Assembly: GCF_022230955.1 (NCBI RefSeq)
Contig: NZ_JAKKFI010000049.1
Location: 1 to 64,000 of the forward strand
DNA from: Micromonospora cabrerizensis
Lineage (GTDB): Bacteria; Actinomycetota; Actinomycetes; Mycobacteriales; Micromonosporaceae
Length of the DNA stretch: 64,000 nucleotides
Direction: 5' to 3'
This document shows positions 21,794 to 29,747 of the stretch, piece by piece (the first letter of the stretch is position 1; the number at the start of each line of letters is the position of its first letter). The notes below the pieces were generated by a model that did no database searches, was not told where the DNA came from, and saw nothing but the letters and a program-made list of their open reading frames with translations. Made by a program: the position numbers and the translations under genes.

Positions 21794-23235
21794 TGACCGG
21801 ACCGACCGTGTCGAGATCCACCGAACCGGAGCCGGCTGCCGGCTGGGCACCCACCCCGGCGCTCGGTCGGGCGGTGCTGCTGGCCGGCCTGCTGCTGGTG
21901 GCGGGGGTGCTGCTGGGGCGCGTCGACCTGATCGTGCTGGCCGCCCCGTTCGCGCTGGGCACCGCGTACGCGCTGCGCCGACGCCCCACGGCGTTGCCCC
22001 AGGTGTGGATCACTCCGGGCGACGACGGGCCGCTGGTCGAGGGCGGCGACGTGACGGCGGCGGTGAGCGTCGGCAACCCGGACACGGTCGACTACGACCT
22101 GGTGGTGCTGCGTACCCGCGTGTCGCCGTGGCTGCGGATCTTCCGGGCCGGGTTCGCCCGGGACGGTGCCGCCGGTGACGACGTGCCACCTTCGGCCGCG
22201 ACGCCGACCGGCCAGGATCCGGCCAGCGGCACGAGCCGTTCGGCCGCCGACCGGCCGTTCGTGACGTCGGTTCCCACCGGGTCGGCGGTGGACCTGGAAC
22301 TGGTCGGCCGTGCCCTGCGGTGGGGTCGGCACGCGGTCGGCCCGGCCGGTGCGCGGGTCGCGACGGCTGGCGGCCTGCTGGTCTCCCGCGCGGTGATCAT
22401 CGAGCCGGTCCGCGTGCGGGTGTACCCGCGTACCGAGCCGTTCGAGGCGGTGGAGGCGATGCCCCGCGCCGCCGGTCTGGTCGGGGCGCACCACTCGCGG
22501 CGGCCCGGTGAGGGCGGCGAACTGGCCGGCGTACGGATCTTCGCTCCCGGGGACCGGTTGCGCCGCATCGACTGGCGGGTGTCGCTGCGGGCCCGGCAGT
22601 TGCACGTGGCGGCCACGCTCTCCGACCGGGACGCGGAGGTGGTGGTGCTGCTCGACGTGCTGGCCGAGGCCGGCCGTTCCGGTGGGGTGGGCGGCGCCGC
22701 CTCGGTGCTGGACACCACCGTCCGGGCCACCGCCGCGATCGCCGAGCACTACCTGCACCGTGGCGACCGGGTCTCCCTGCTGGAGTACGGCCCGTCGGCC
22801 CGTCGGCTGCGCCCGGCGGCCGGGCGACGGCAGTACCTGACGGTCCTGGAGTGGCTGCTCGACGTACGCGTGACGTCGTCCTCGCACGAGCCGTACGACC
22901 AGGTGTTCGGCCCGCAACTGCTCTCCTCGGACGCGTTGGTGGTGGTGCTCACCCCGCTGCTGGACGAACGGTCGGCGCAGATGCTCGCCCGGCTGGCCCG
23001 GGCCGGCCGGTTCGTGGTGGCGGTCGACACGTTGCCGACCGACCTGTCGTCGCCGAAGGACCGGGGCTGGGCCGAGGTGGCATACCGGCTGTGGCGTCTG
23101 GACCGAGAGATCATGATCGGGCAGCTCCGGGAGCACGGCGTCCCCGTGGTGCGCTGGGCCGGCGCCGGCAGCCTGGACCAGGTGCTGCGGGACGTGGCCC
23201 GGCTGGCGACGGCCCCAAGGGTGGGTGGCCGGTGA
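21793..23235 (+). CDS. DUF58 domain-containing protein
   Basis: The 480-residue protein has two membrane helices near residues 25-62. A beta-rich extracytoplasmic-type segment follows, then the DUF58 domain, whose hallmark RIFAPGDRLRRIDWRVSLR is near residue 250. A VWA-like core contains VVVLLDVLAEAG and ALVVVLTPLLDERSAQML. DUF58 proteins are the usual partners of MoxR ATPases. The start overlaps the moxR stop, and its own stop overlaps the second mini-ORF repeat as GTGA. Confidence 0.9.
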   Translation: MTGPTVSRSTEPEPAAGWAPTPALGRAVLLAGLLLVAGVLLGRVDLIVLAAPFALGTAYALRRRPTALPQVWITPGDDGPLVEGGDVTAAVSVGNPDTVDYDLVVLRTRVSPWLRIFRAGFARDGAAGDDVPPSAATPTGQDPASGTSRSAADRPFVTSVPTGSAVDLELVGRALRWGRHAVGPAGARVATAGGLLVSRAVIIEPVRVRVYPRTEPFEAVEAMPRAAGLVGAHHSRRPGEGGELAGVRIFAPGDRLRRIDWRVSLRARQLHVAATLSDRDAEVVVLLDVLAEAGRSGGVGGAASVLDTTVRATAAIAEHYLHRGDRVSLLEYGPSARRLRPAAGRRQYLTVLEWLLDVRVTSSSHEPYDQVFGPQLLSSDALVVVLTPLLDERSAQMLARLARAGRFVVAVDTLPTDLSSPKDRGWAEVAYRLWRLDREIMIGQLREHGVPVVRWAGAGSLDQVLRDVARLATAPRVGGR

Positions 23236-23291
23236 GCGCGAGGAGTGAGCTTGCGAGCCCCGCAGTCGCGAACGAAAGGCGAGCGCGGTGA
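23232..23291 (+). repeat. operon-bridging repeat, copy 2 (19-codon mini-ORF)
   Basis: The GTG at 23232 overlaps the DUF58 stop. The frame encodes VSARSELASPAVAN and five further residues and stops with TGA at 23289-23291. That stop itself overlaps the GTG of copy 3. The first 43 bases are identical to copy 3. Confidence 0.8.
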
Positions 23292-23347
23292 GCGCGAGGA
23301 GTGAGCTTGCGAGCCCCGCAGTCGCGAACGTCCGGAGGCGCAGATGA
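23288..23347 (+). repeat. operon-bridging repeat, copy 3 (19-codon mini-ORF)
   Basis: The GTG at 23288 overlaps the stop of copy 2, and an AAAGG site lies about 10 nt upstream. The frame again reads VSARSELASPAVAN, then VRRRR, and ends with TGA at 23345-23347. This overlaps the ATG of the next gene (23344) as ATGA. DUF58, two mini-ORFs and the membrane gene thus form an unbroken chain of stop/start overlaps. Confidence 0.8.
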
Positions 23348-23907
23348 TCGACGCTGTCAGCGGGCGGGTCCGGGCGTTCCAGAATGCGGTGACCCGGATC
23401 AGCGCCGCTCCGCTGCTGGTGCGGGCCGGGATCTTCGCCACCGTGCTCGCCGGGTTCGTCCTCGCCTTCCCCTCGGAGGTGCTCGCCGGCCGACCGATCC
23501 TTTTCCTGACGGTTGCCGCCCTGTTGCCGGCGTTCGGCCCGCGCCGGGTGTGGGCGACCTTCACGGCATTGGTCACGGTTGGCGGCTGGCTGCTGGCCAC
23601 TGACGGGTACGGCCGTCCGGTCGCCCTCTGGCGTCTCCTCGCCCTCGCCGCCCTTCTCTACCTGGCGCACACCCTCTGCGCGCTGGCCGCGCTGTTGCCC
23701 TACGACGCCGTGGTGGACCCCGAGCTGATCACCCGATGGTTGTTGCGGTCGGCGGCCGTCCTGCTGGGCACCGCCGTGCTGGGGGTGCTGTTGTTGCAGG
23801 CCGCGGGCACGGGTGGGGAGGCCGGATACCAGTGGGTCACCGTGCTGGGGCTGCTGCTGGCGGTGGGTACGGCAGCGTTGCTGGGCTGGCTGCTGCGACG
23901 ACGGTGA
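23344..23907 (+). CDS. hypothetical polytopic membrane protein closing the MoxR operon
   Basis: The 187-residue protein is almost entirely hydrophobic, with about five predicted membrane segments (for example LLVRAGIFATVLAGFVLAF, LALAALLYLAHTLCALAALL, AAVLLGTAVLGVLLLQAAG). I see no catalytic motif or named family. The ATG overlaps the last mini-ORF stop, so it should be translated with the operon. It may be the membrane partner of the DUF58/MoxR system, which is inferred only from position. Confidence 0.75.
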   Translation: MIDAVSGRVRAFQNAVTRISAAPLLVRAGIFATVLAGFVLAFPSEVLAGRPILFLTVAALLPAFGPRRVWATFTALVTVGGWLLATDGYGRPVALWRLLALAALLYLAHTLCALAALLPYDAVVDPELITRWLLRSAAVLLGTAVLGVLLLQAAGTGGEAGYQWVTVLGLLLAVGTAALLGWLLRRR

Positions 23908-24009
23908 CCGCTGCGACCTGAGGGTTACGCAGGTCACATGGGTTGTGCTCCGTCACAGATGGGGGCCGCGAGCGGGATTACCTGAGCCGGCCGGGGAAAG
24001 ATAGACAAC

Positions 24010-25341
24010 GTGAATCCGAAGCGGATCCTTGTGGTGGGTGCCGGGCACGTTGGTCTGTACGCGGCGCTGCGCCTGTCGAAGAAGCTCAGCTCCCGTGAGG
24101 CTGAGGTCATGGTGGTGGATCCCCAGCCGCACATGACCTACCAGCCGTTCCTGCCCGAGGCGGCGGCGGGCAACATCTCCCCGCGGCACTCCGTGGTGCC
24201 CCTGCGGCGGGAGTTGCGTCGGTGCAAGATGGTGGCCGGCACGGTCACGCGGATCGAGCACGACCGCAAGGTGGCCACCGTGCAGCCGATCAGCGGCCCG
24301 CCACGGGAGATCACCTACGACCACGTGATCGTGGCGCCGGGTTCGGTCTCCCGCACTCTGCCGATCCCCGGCCTGCACGAGCAGGGCATCGGGTTCAAGA
24401 CCATCGGCGAGGCGATCTACCTGCGCAACCACGTACTGGACCGGCTCGACGTGGCTGCGGCCACGCCGGATCCGGATGTCCGTCGTGCGGCGCTGACCTT
24501 CACCTTCGTGGGCGGTGGGTACGCCGGCATCGAGGCGCTCGCCGAGATGGAGGACATGGCTCGCGACGCCCTGCGTTACTACCCGGAGCTCAAGCAGGAC
24601 GAGGTGCGCTGGGTGCTGGTCGAGGCGACCCAGCGGGTGCTGCCCGAGGTCGACCGGGACATGGGTGCCTACACCGTCCAGCAGTTGATGAAGCGCAACA
24701 TGGACATCCGGCTGGACACCCGGCTCGAGTCCTGCGTCGACGGGGTGGTCAAGCTCTCCGACGGTGACAGCTTCCGGTCCGACACGATCGTGTGGACGGC
24801 CGGCGTGAAGCCGTCGCCGATGCTGGACTCGACCGACTTCCCGCGCGACGACCGTCGGCGGATCACCTGCCTGCCCACTCTCCAGGTGGTCGACGGCGAC
24901 CAGGTGGTCGAGGGCGCGTGGAGCGCCGGCGACTGCGCCGCCGTTCCGGACCTCACCAAGGAGCCGGGCAACTTCTGCTCGCCGAGCGCCCAGCACGCGG
25001 TGCGCCAGGCCGCCCGGATGGCCGACAACATCACGGCCGTGATCCGGGGCCGTGAGCCGGTCAACTACAAGCACAAGCACGTCGGCAGCGTCGCGAGCCT
25101 CGGCCTGCACAAGGGCGTCGCCCAGGTGTACGGGATCAAGATGACCGGCTGGCCGGCGTGGGTCATGCACCGGACGTACCACATGAGCCGGATCCCGTCG
25201 TTCAACCGCAAGGTCCGGGTGGTCGTGGACTGGTCGTTGGCCTTCTTCCTCAAGCGTGAGGTGGTCGCCCTCGGGCAGCTGCACGACCCGCGCGAGGAGT
25301 TCGTCGAGGCGTCCCAGCCGGTCGGCGCGCCGCGCGTCTGA
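24010..25341 (+). CDS. ndh: type II NADH dehydrogenase-like oxidoreductase
   Basis: The 443-residue peripheral membrane flavoprotein has an N-terminal FAD Rossmann motif ILVVGAGHVGLYAALRLSK and a second NAD(P) Rossmann motif FTFVGGGYAGIEALAEME near residue 168. The third motif WSAGDCAAVPDL lies near 308. The pattern fits NDH-2 enzymes, which pass electrons from NADH to menaquinone without pumping protons. A basic C-terminal region with FFLKREVVALGQLHDP may bind the membrane. The related mycobacterial carotenoid-like or ferredoxin reductases are less likely. GTG 24010 is preceded by a GGGGAAAG site. A perfect terminator follows. Confidence 0.9.
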   Translation: MNPKRILVVGAGHVGLYAALRLSKKLSSREAEVMVVDPQPHMTYQPFLPEAAAGNISPRHSVVPLRRELRRCKMVAGTVTRIEHDRKVATVQPISGPPREITYDHVIVAPGSVSRTLPIPGLHEQGIGFKTIGEAIYLRNHVLDRLDVAAATPDPDVRRAALTFTFVGGGYAGIEALAEMEDMARDALRYYPELKQDEVRWVLVEATQRVLPEVDRDMGAYTVQQLMKRNMDIRLDTRLESCVDGVVKLSDGDSFRSDTIVWTAGVKPSPMLDSTDFPRDDRRRITCLPTLQVVDGDQVVEGAWSAGDCAAVPDLTKEPGNFCSPSAQHAVRQAARMADNITAVIRGREPVNYKHKHVGSVASLGLHKGVAQVYGIKMTGWPAWVMHRTYHMSRIPSFNRKVRVVVDWSLAFFLKREVVALGQLHDPREEFVEASQPVGAPRV

Positions 25342-25353
25342 CCCTCGGGTGTA

Positions 25354-25389
25354 CGAAAGGGCCCCTCCTGACCAGGAGGGGCCCTTTCG
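25354..25389 (+). terminator. perfect 17-bp hairpin terminator
   Basis: Arms CGAAAGGGCCCCTCCTG (25354-25370) and CAGGAGGGGCCCTTTCG (25373-25389) pair perfectly with a 2-nt spacer. It begins 12 nt after ndh and lies between convergent genes, so it can work in both directions. Confidence 0.92.
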
Positions 25390-25403
25390 TGCCGACAGCC
25401 CCC

Positions 25404-25478
25404 GTCGATCAAGGAGTTGTGGTGCCGGTTTGGTTCCACAGCGGGCGCTTTGTCACCCACCACAACTCGATGATCGAC
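25404..25478. repeat. large inverted repeat (GTTGTGGTG type, copy 1)
   Basis: Arms of 21 nt at 25404-25424 and 25458-25478 read GTCGATCA, two variable bases, then GAGTTGTGGTG. They differ at only two positions and enclose a 33-nt loop. The same arms recur at 34934-35006. Both copies lie between convergent genes. Confidence 0.85.
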
Positions 25479-25504
25479 CCGGGCGGGGGCGGGGTGGGGT
25501 GGGG

Positions 25505-27364
25505 TCAGACTCGCCAGATCCAGGCGTCGGCTATCCGGGTGGCGGGGCCGTAGAGCTGTTCCAGGGTCGCGCGCAGACTCTCGGCGTGCGGGGCGTCGTC
25601 GGTCAACGCGACGCAGGAGGCGTTCCAGAAGTCGGCGTCCCGTGCGGCCTGACGGCGCTGCTCGTCGCCGATGGCCGGTTGGTCGCCGCGCCGGGCGACG
25701 TCCGCCAGCAGGGCCGAGGTGGGCTGCTTGAAGGTGCCCATCGCCGCTTTCCCGCGCCGCCCGTACGGGCCGATGAAGAACCCCTCCGGCAGGCCGAAGG
25801 CGGCGTCGGCGGCGGTTGCCCAGCGCATCGGCCAGGGCTCCTTGGGCGTCGGAAGCGGCACCGGGACCAGCACCCCGCCGGGGCGTACGCACTGCCGCCA
25901 GTGGCCGCCGGTGACGAATTCCGGCACGGCGGGTCGGTCGGCGGTCGGCAGCGGGGTCGGGAAGATCGGTAGCAGTGCCGCACCGACGGCCAGGGGCACG
26001 AGCCGTCGTGTCCGTCCGGTGCTGCGCAGAGCCCGGTCGACCGCCAGCACCAGCAGCGTCGCGATGATCGGCAGCAACGCCAGCGCGAATCGCATCGGCA
26101 ACGCGCCGTCCACCACCGGCAGCCCGCCGATCAGTCGGTACGGGCCGGGCAGTGCGGTCTTGGTGCCGCCGAGCACCACCTCCGGGCCGAGCGACAACGC
26201 ACCCATCACGAGGCCCGCCACGACGCAGGCGAAGACCAGCCGGCGTCGCCCGGCCCAGATCGCGCAGACCGCGGCGACCAGCAGCAGGGGCCAGCCGAGG
26301 AAGGTGTTGTACTCGGCCGGGCCGGTGGTCAGCCGGGCGGACTGGTCGCTGCCGGCCACCGACAGGGGGGAGACCGTCCACCAGCTGCTCAGGTCGGCGG
26401 AGAAGTAGGCCGGGGCGAACATCCCGTCGGCGACCCCCTGCGGGCCGGCGAACTGGAACCACAGCGGATAGCCGAGCACCAGCAGGGCGAGCCCGGCGGC
26501 GACCGCCAGCCCGGCGGCGAAGCCGGGCAGCGCCCGGCGGGCCAGCTCCCGGTCCGCCACGGCGTAGCTGACCGCCATCACCAGCAACGTGACGGCGGCG
26601 AGGAAGAGCACCTCCTCACCGATGAACACCTGTGCGGTGACCGCGGCGGCCAGCCCCGCCGCGGAGGTGAGCATCCGCCGGCGATCCGGCCCGGGGGACC
26701 GGTCGCGACCGGCCGCGTCGCGTGTCGTCGGCCCCGGGTCGGACGCCCGCAGCAGTCGGACCACCAGCCAGACGATCACCGGCACCAGCCACTGGGCGGT
26801 CATGTGCAGGTGACTGTTGGTCTGGGAGATCATGCCTGGGCCGAACCCGCAGAGCCCTCCGCCGAGCGCGGCGGCGAGCCGGCGGGCGCGCAGCGCCCGG
26901 TGGAACAGCAGGTACCAGGCGAAGGCGGTGCCGGCGAGGTTGGCGGCGGCGATCAACGCGAAGGTGACCGGCGCGCCGAGCAGCAGGGTGACCGGCGCGA
27001 AGACGATGCCCAGCGCGATCACCGTGGTGTTGGCCATCAGGTTGACGCCGTCGGGGGCGTTGAGCCGGTCGGTGAGCAGGCCGAAGTCCCCGAGCAGCGC
27101 GCGGGCGTCGACCGCCAGGAACCACTCGTAGAGGGCCTGGTCCTCCGGGTTGAGGGCCATCGTGCGGCCGGCCGGGTCGGGCCACAGCCCATGGGTGACC
27201 CAGCCGGCCAGCACCGCGCAGACCAGAGCGGCCAGCAGATCCACCCGGTGCCGACGGACGGCGGCCAGGAGCCGAACGGCCCGGGGCCGGCGGTTGACCT
27301 GATCGGCGAGGCGGAAGGCCTGATCAGGGGCGGCGTCGGGGGCCGTGGGGGCTGCGCTGCTCAC
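25505..27364 (-). CDS. large polytopic membrane protein (GT-C glycosyltransferase-like)
   Basis: The 619-residue integral membrane protein has about a dozen hydrophobic segments, starting with VDLLAALVCAVLAGWVTHGL. An acidic motif follows in the first external loop (NPEDQALYEWFLAVD). A soluble C-terminal domain of about 130 residues ends near DAWIWRV. This layout recalls polyprenyl-phosphate-dependent GT-C transferases or YfhO-like proteins; the acidic loop fits, but no specific signature proves it. GTG 27364 is fixed by a TAGGGT -10 box exactly 7 nt upstream. It is convergent with ndh. A role in surface glycan modification is inference. Confidence 0.75.
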   Translation of the reverse strand: MSSAAPTAPDAAPDQAFRLADQVNRRPRAVRLLAAVRRHRVDLLAALVCAVLAGWVTHGLWPDPAGRTMALNPEDQALYEWFLAVDARALLGDFGLLTDRLNAPDGVNLMANTTVIALGIVFAPVTLLLGAPVTFALIAAANLAGTAFAWYLLFHRALRARRLAAALGGGLCGFGPGMISQTNSHLHMTAQWLVPVIVWLVVRLLRASDPGPTTRDAAGRDRSPGPDRRRMLTSAAGLAAAVTAQVFIGEEVLFLAAVTLLVMAVSYAVADRELARRALPGFAAGLAVAAGLALLVLGYPLWFQFAGPQGVADGMFAPAYFSADLSSWWTVSPLSVAGSDQSARLTTGPAEYNTFLGWPLLLVAAVCAIWAGRRRLVFACVVAGLVMGALSLGPEVVLGGTKTALPGPYRLIGGLPVVDGALPMRFALALLPIIATLLVLAVDRALRSTGRTRRLVPLAVGAALLPIFPTPLPTADRPAVPEFVTGGHWRQCVRPGGVLVPVPLPTPKEPWPMRWATAADAAFGLPEGFFIGPYGRRGKAAMGTFKQPTSALLADVARRGDQPAIGDEQRRQAARDADFWNASCVALTDDAPHAESLRATLEQLYGPATRIADAWIWRV

Positions 27365-27371
27365 GGCATCG

Positions 27372-27377
27372 ACCCTA
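27372..27377 (-). promoter_or_regulatory. -10 element of a leaderless promoter (membrane protein)
   Basis: On the minus strand TAGGGT lies 7 nt upstream of GTG 27364. The tRNA-Leu gene begins 89 bp away on the other strand, so the two promoters are divergent. Confidence 0.55.
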
Positions 27378-27465
27378 ATGTGACCGGCCCCACGGGGTAC
27401 GTCGGGTCGCCGTAGACCCGCTACGGTGACATTGCACCGTGCGTGTCGGCGCGCCGGTGCCACCC

Positions 27466-27549
27466 GCCCGGGTGGTGGAAAGGCAGACACGGCCGCCTTA
27501 AAAGCGGCTGCCGAAAGGCGTGCGGGTTCGACCCCCGCCCCGGGCACCG
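27466..27549 (+). tRNA. tRNA-Leu (anticodon UAA)
   Basis: The acceptor stem GCCCGGG / CCCGGGC, the anticodon arm GCCGC-CTTAAAA-GCGGC with anticodon TAA, a long variable arm (TGCCGAAAGGCGT) and the T arm GCGGG-TTCGACC-CCCGC are all clear. The discriminator base is A at 27546 and the CCA end is not fully encoded. It reads UUA, the rarest codon in high-GC actinomycetes, and resembles bldA of Streptomyces. A TACGGT hexamer at 27422 may be its -10. Confidence 0.95.
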
Positions 27550-27654
27550 GTCGGCTCGCACGCATTCTCATTCGTGATCACCAGGACTTGGCTGCGCCGT
27601 TTACTCTTGGAGGGCACGTTCACGTGCACACGACCCCCTGAGGGAGGCCAGACA

Positions 27655-28470
27655 GTGAAGACCTCGAACCCGGTGCTCGCCCGGCTCGGCCAGGCGGCCG
27701 AGCGGGAGCGCTCCGCCGGGTACGCCCCGGCCGGGCCGTACGGACAGCCCGGCATTCCCCAGCAGTACCCGTCCCAGGCCGGTTACCCGGCTGCGCCGCC
27801 CACCGTGGCGCCCATGACCGTCGACGACGTGGTCGTCAAGACGGTCGCTCTGCTCGGCATCCTCGGCATCACCGCCGCAGCCGCCTGGGTGCTCGTGCCC
27901 GACGCGCTGGTCGGCACCGCCTGGATCGGCGCGGCGGTGGTCGGCCTGGTCCTCGGCCTGATCATCTCGTTCTCCCGGATGGCCAACCCGGCGCTGGTCA
28001 TCGCGTACGCGCTCGTCGAGGGCGTCTTCGTCGGCATGGTCAGCAAGGCGTTCGAGAACCGCTACGACGGCATCGTGCTCCAGGCCGCCGCGGCGAGCTT
28101 CGGCATCTTCTTCCTGATGGCGATGCTCTACAAGGCGAAGGTCATCCGGGCCACCCCGGCCTTCGTCAAGGGCATGATCGCGGTCATCACCGGCCTCTTC
28201 GCCGTCATGCTGATCAACTTCGTGCTGGCCATGTTCGGCGTCAACACGGGCCTGCGTGACGGCAGCCCGCTGGCGATCGGGTTCAGCCTGGTCTGCATCG
28301 TGGTCGCCTCGCTGAGCTTCGTGCTCAGCTTCAAGGAGATCGAGGACGGCGTCCGCATGGGCCTGCCGCAGCGCTACTCCTGGGTGGCCGCGTTCGGCAT
28401 CCTGGTCAGCCTGGTCTGGCTCTACATCGAGATCCTGCGCCTGCTGAGCTTCTTCCAGGGCGACGACTGA
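27655..28470 (+). CDS. Bax inhibitor-1/YccA family membrane protein
   Basis: The 271-residue protein has a Pro/Gly/Tyr-rich cytoplasmic N-terminus of about 50 residues and then seven membrane segments of the BI-1/YccA type. Family features include TVDDVVVKTVALLGILGIT, the segment NPALVIAYALVEGVFVGMVS and the acidic late motif SFKEIEDGVRMGLPQRYSW. Bacterial relatives conduct Ca2+ or bind the FtsH protease, but the role in actinomycetes is unproven. GTG 27655 follows GAGGGAGG. The next gene is a paralogue; a terminator separates them, so they are probably transcribed independently. Confidence 0.92.
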   Translation: MKTSNPVLARLGQAAERERSAGYAPAGPYGQPGIPQQYPSQAGYPAAPPTVAPMTVDDVVVKTVALLGILGITAAAAWVLVPDALVGTAWIGAAVVGLVLGLIISFSRMANPALVIAYALVEGVFVGMVSKAFENRYDGIVLQAAAASFGIFFLMAMLYKAKVIRATPAFVKGMIAVITGLFAVMLINFVLAMFGVNTGLRDGSPLAIGFSLVCIVVASLSFVLSFKEIEDGVRMGLPQRYSWVAAFGILVSLVWLYIEILRLLSFFQGDD

Positions 28471-28490
28471 CCTCGTCCGCGCTGCCGACC

Positions 28491-28524
28491 GGCGCCCGCT
28501 CCCGCTCTGGCGGGGGCGGGCGCC
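28491..28524 (+). terminator. hairpin terminator after the first BI-1 gene
   Basis: A 15-bp stem GGCGCCCGCTCCCGC / GCGGGGGCGGGCGCC with one G-T pair and loop TCTG begins 20 nt after the stop codon. Confidence 0.8.
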
Positions 28525-28629
28525 GTCGTTCGCCCCGGGCCCGCCGTTTCGCCGCCAGCGCCGGGCCGCCCGGGGCAGAGTGACGTCAAGGACACAGGCC
28601 CTGGGGGTACGCGGGCGAAGGAGGCGGCG

Positions 28630-29388
28630 GTGCGCAGCAACAACCCGGTGCTCAACCGGCTGGACGAGACCGGTCGGGTGGAGGCCCGGGTGCTCGGCTC
28701 CCGTGACGTCGAGCCGATGACGGTCGACGACGTGGTTGTCCGTACCGTCGGACTGCTGGTCGTCACCGGCGCGACCGCGGCGGTGTCCTGGGCGGTGATC
28801 CCCGACGTGGCCTGGCTGGGTGCCGCACTGGCCGGCAGCGCCCTCGCCTCGATCGCGCTGGTCCTGGTCATCTCCCTGCGGGGGATCACCAACCCGGTGC
28901 CGATCGTCGGCTACGCCCTGCTCCAGGGCCTGCTGCTGGGGGTGGCGAGCCGCACGTTCGAGCAGGTCTACCCCGGCATCGTGGTGCAGGCGGTGGCTGG
29001 CACCTTCGGCGTCTTCCTCGGTATGGCGGCGCTCTATCGGGCCCGGGTGATCCGGGCGACGCCCCGGCTGGCCCGTCTGGTGATCGGCACGTTGCTCGGC
29101 ATCGCCGTGCTCAGTGTCGTCAATTTGGTGTCGTACCTGATCTCCGGACGACCGGGGCTGGAGGTCTACAGCGTCAGCGGGGAGGTCGGCTGGCTGCCGT
29201 ACGCCTTCTCGGTGGTGGCCATCATCGCCGGGGCGTTCAGCTTCATCCTCGACTTCGACCTCGTCGAGCGTTCGGTGCGCGACGGTCGACCCCGCCGGTA
29301 CGCGTGGCTGAGCGCGTTCGGCCTGCTCACCGGGTTGGTCTTCCTCTACTGGCAGTTGCTGCGGCTGCTCAGCTACCTGCGCCGTTGA
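28630..29388 (+). CDS. Bax inhibitor-1/YccA family membrane protein, second copy
   Basis: The 252-residue paralogue of the preceding protein begins VRSNNPVLNRL, against VKTSNPVLARL in the first. It shares PMTVDDVVVRTVGLLVVTG, seven membrane segments and the late acidic motif DLVERSVRDGRPRRYAWLSAF. The cytoplasmic N-terminus is shorter and lacks the Pro/Tyr-rich linker. It is therefore a diverged tandem duplicate. It has its own upstream gap of 160 bp containing the first gene's terminator. Confidence 0.9.
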   Translation: MRSNNPVLNRLDETGRVEARVLGSRDVEPMTVDDVVVRTVGLLVVTGATAAVSWAVIPDVAWLGAALAGSALASIALVLVISLRGITNPVPIVGYALLQGLLLGVASRTFEQVYPGIVVQAVAGTFGVFLGMAALYRARVIRATPRLARLVIGTLLGIAVLSVVNLVSYLISGRPGLEVYSVSGEVGWLPYAFSVVAIIAGAFSFILDFDLVERSVRDGRPRRYAWLSAFGLLTGLVFLYWQLLRLLSYLRR

Positions 29389-29410
29389 CCGGCGCGCTCG
29401 GTGCCGGCCG

Positions 29411-29416
29411 TAGACT
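29411..29416 (+). promoter_or_regulatory. -10 element of a leaderless promoter (hypothetical gene)
   Basis: TAGACT lies 8 nt upstream of ATG 29425, which supports that start and a leaderless mRNA. Confidence 0.55.
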
Positions 29417-29424
29417 CGGCGGCG

Positions 29425-29745
29425 ATGAGCGCAGCGGAGTTGGATCAGGTCATGCGGTTGCTGGTCCGTCAGATCGTGCACTGGCAGCAACCACGCTGGT
29501 CGGCCATCGCGACGACCGGCAACGTGTCCCGCGCCGACCTGGTGCACCGCCTGGTGCAGGAGATCGCCAACCTGGCCGCGGACGCCGAGGGGGAGCCGCG
29601 TCGGGTCGTGCCCCGGCTCGACAACGACCTGGCCCTGCCCGACCAACTGCGGGTGGTGACCGCGGACCTGCTGGCCGCCGACGCGGGGGCCGAGGCGCTG
29701 GCCCGGGCCGCCGCCGAGGTGACGGCGACCCGCAACGCGCTCTGA
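29425..29745 (+). CDS. small hypothetical protein
   Basis: The 106-residue soluble protein is rich in Ala, Arg and Leu. It has no signal peptide and no motif that I recognise. Predicted helices carry MRLLVRQIVHWQQPRW and LVHRLVQEIANLAADAEG. The good codon use, the -10 box at the leaderless spacing and the lack of overlap with neighbours favour a real gene. Its stop is only 2 nt from the stop of the convergent thiolase gene. Confidence 0.6.
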   Translation: MSAAELDQVMRLLVRQIVHWQQPRWSAIATTGNVSRADLVHRLVQEIANLAADAEGEPRRVVPRLDNDLALPDQLRVVTADLLAADAGAEALARAAAEVTATRNAL

Positions 29746-29747
29746 CG

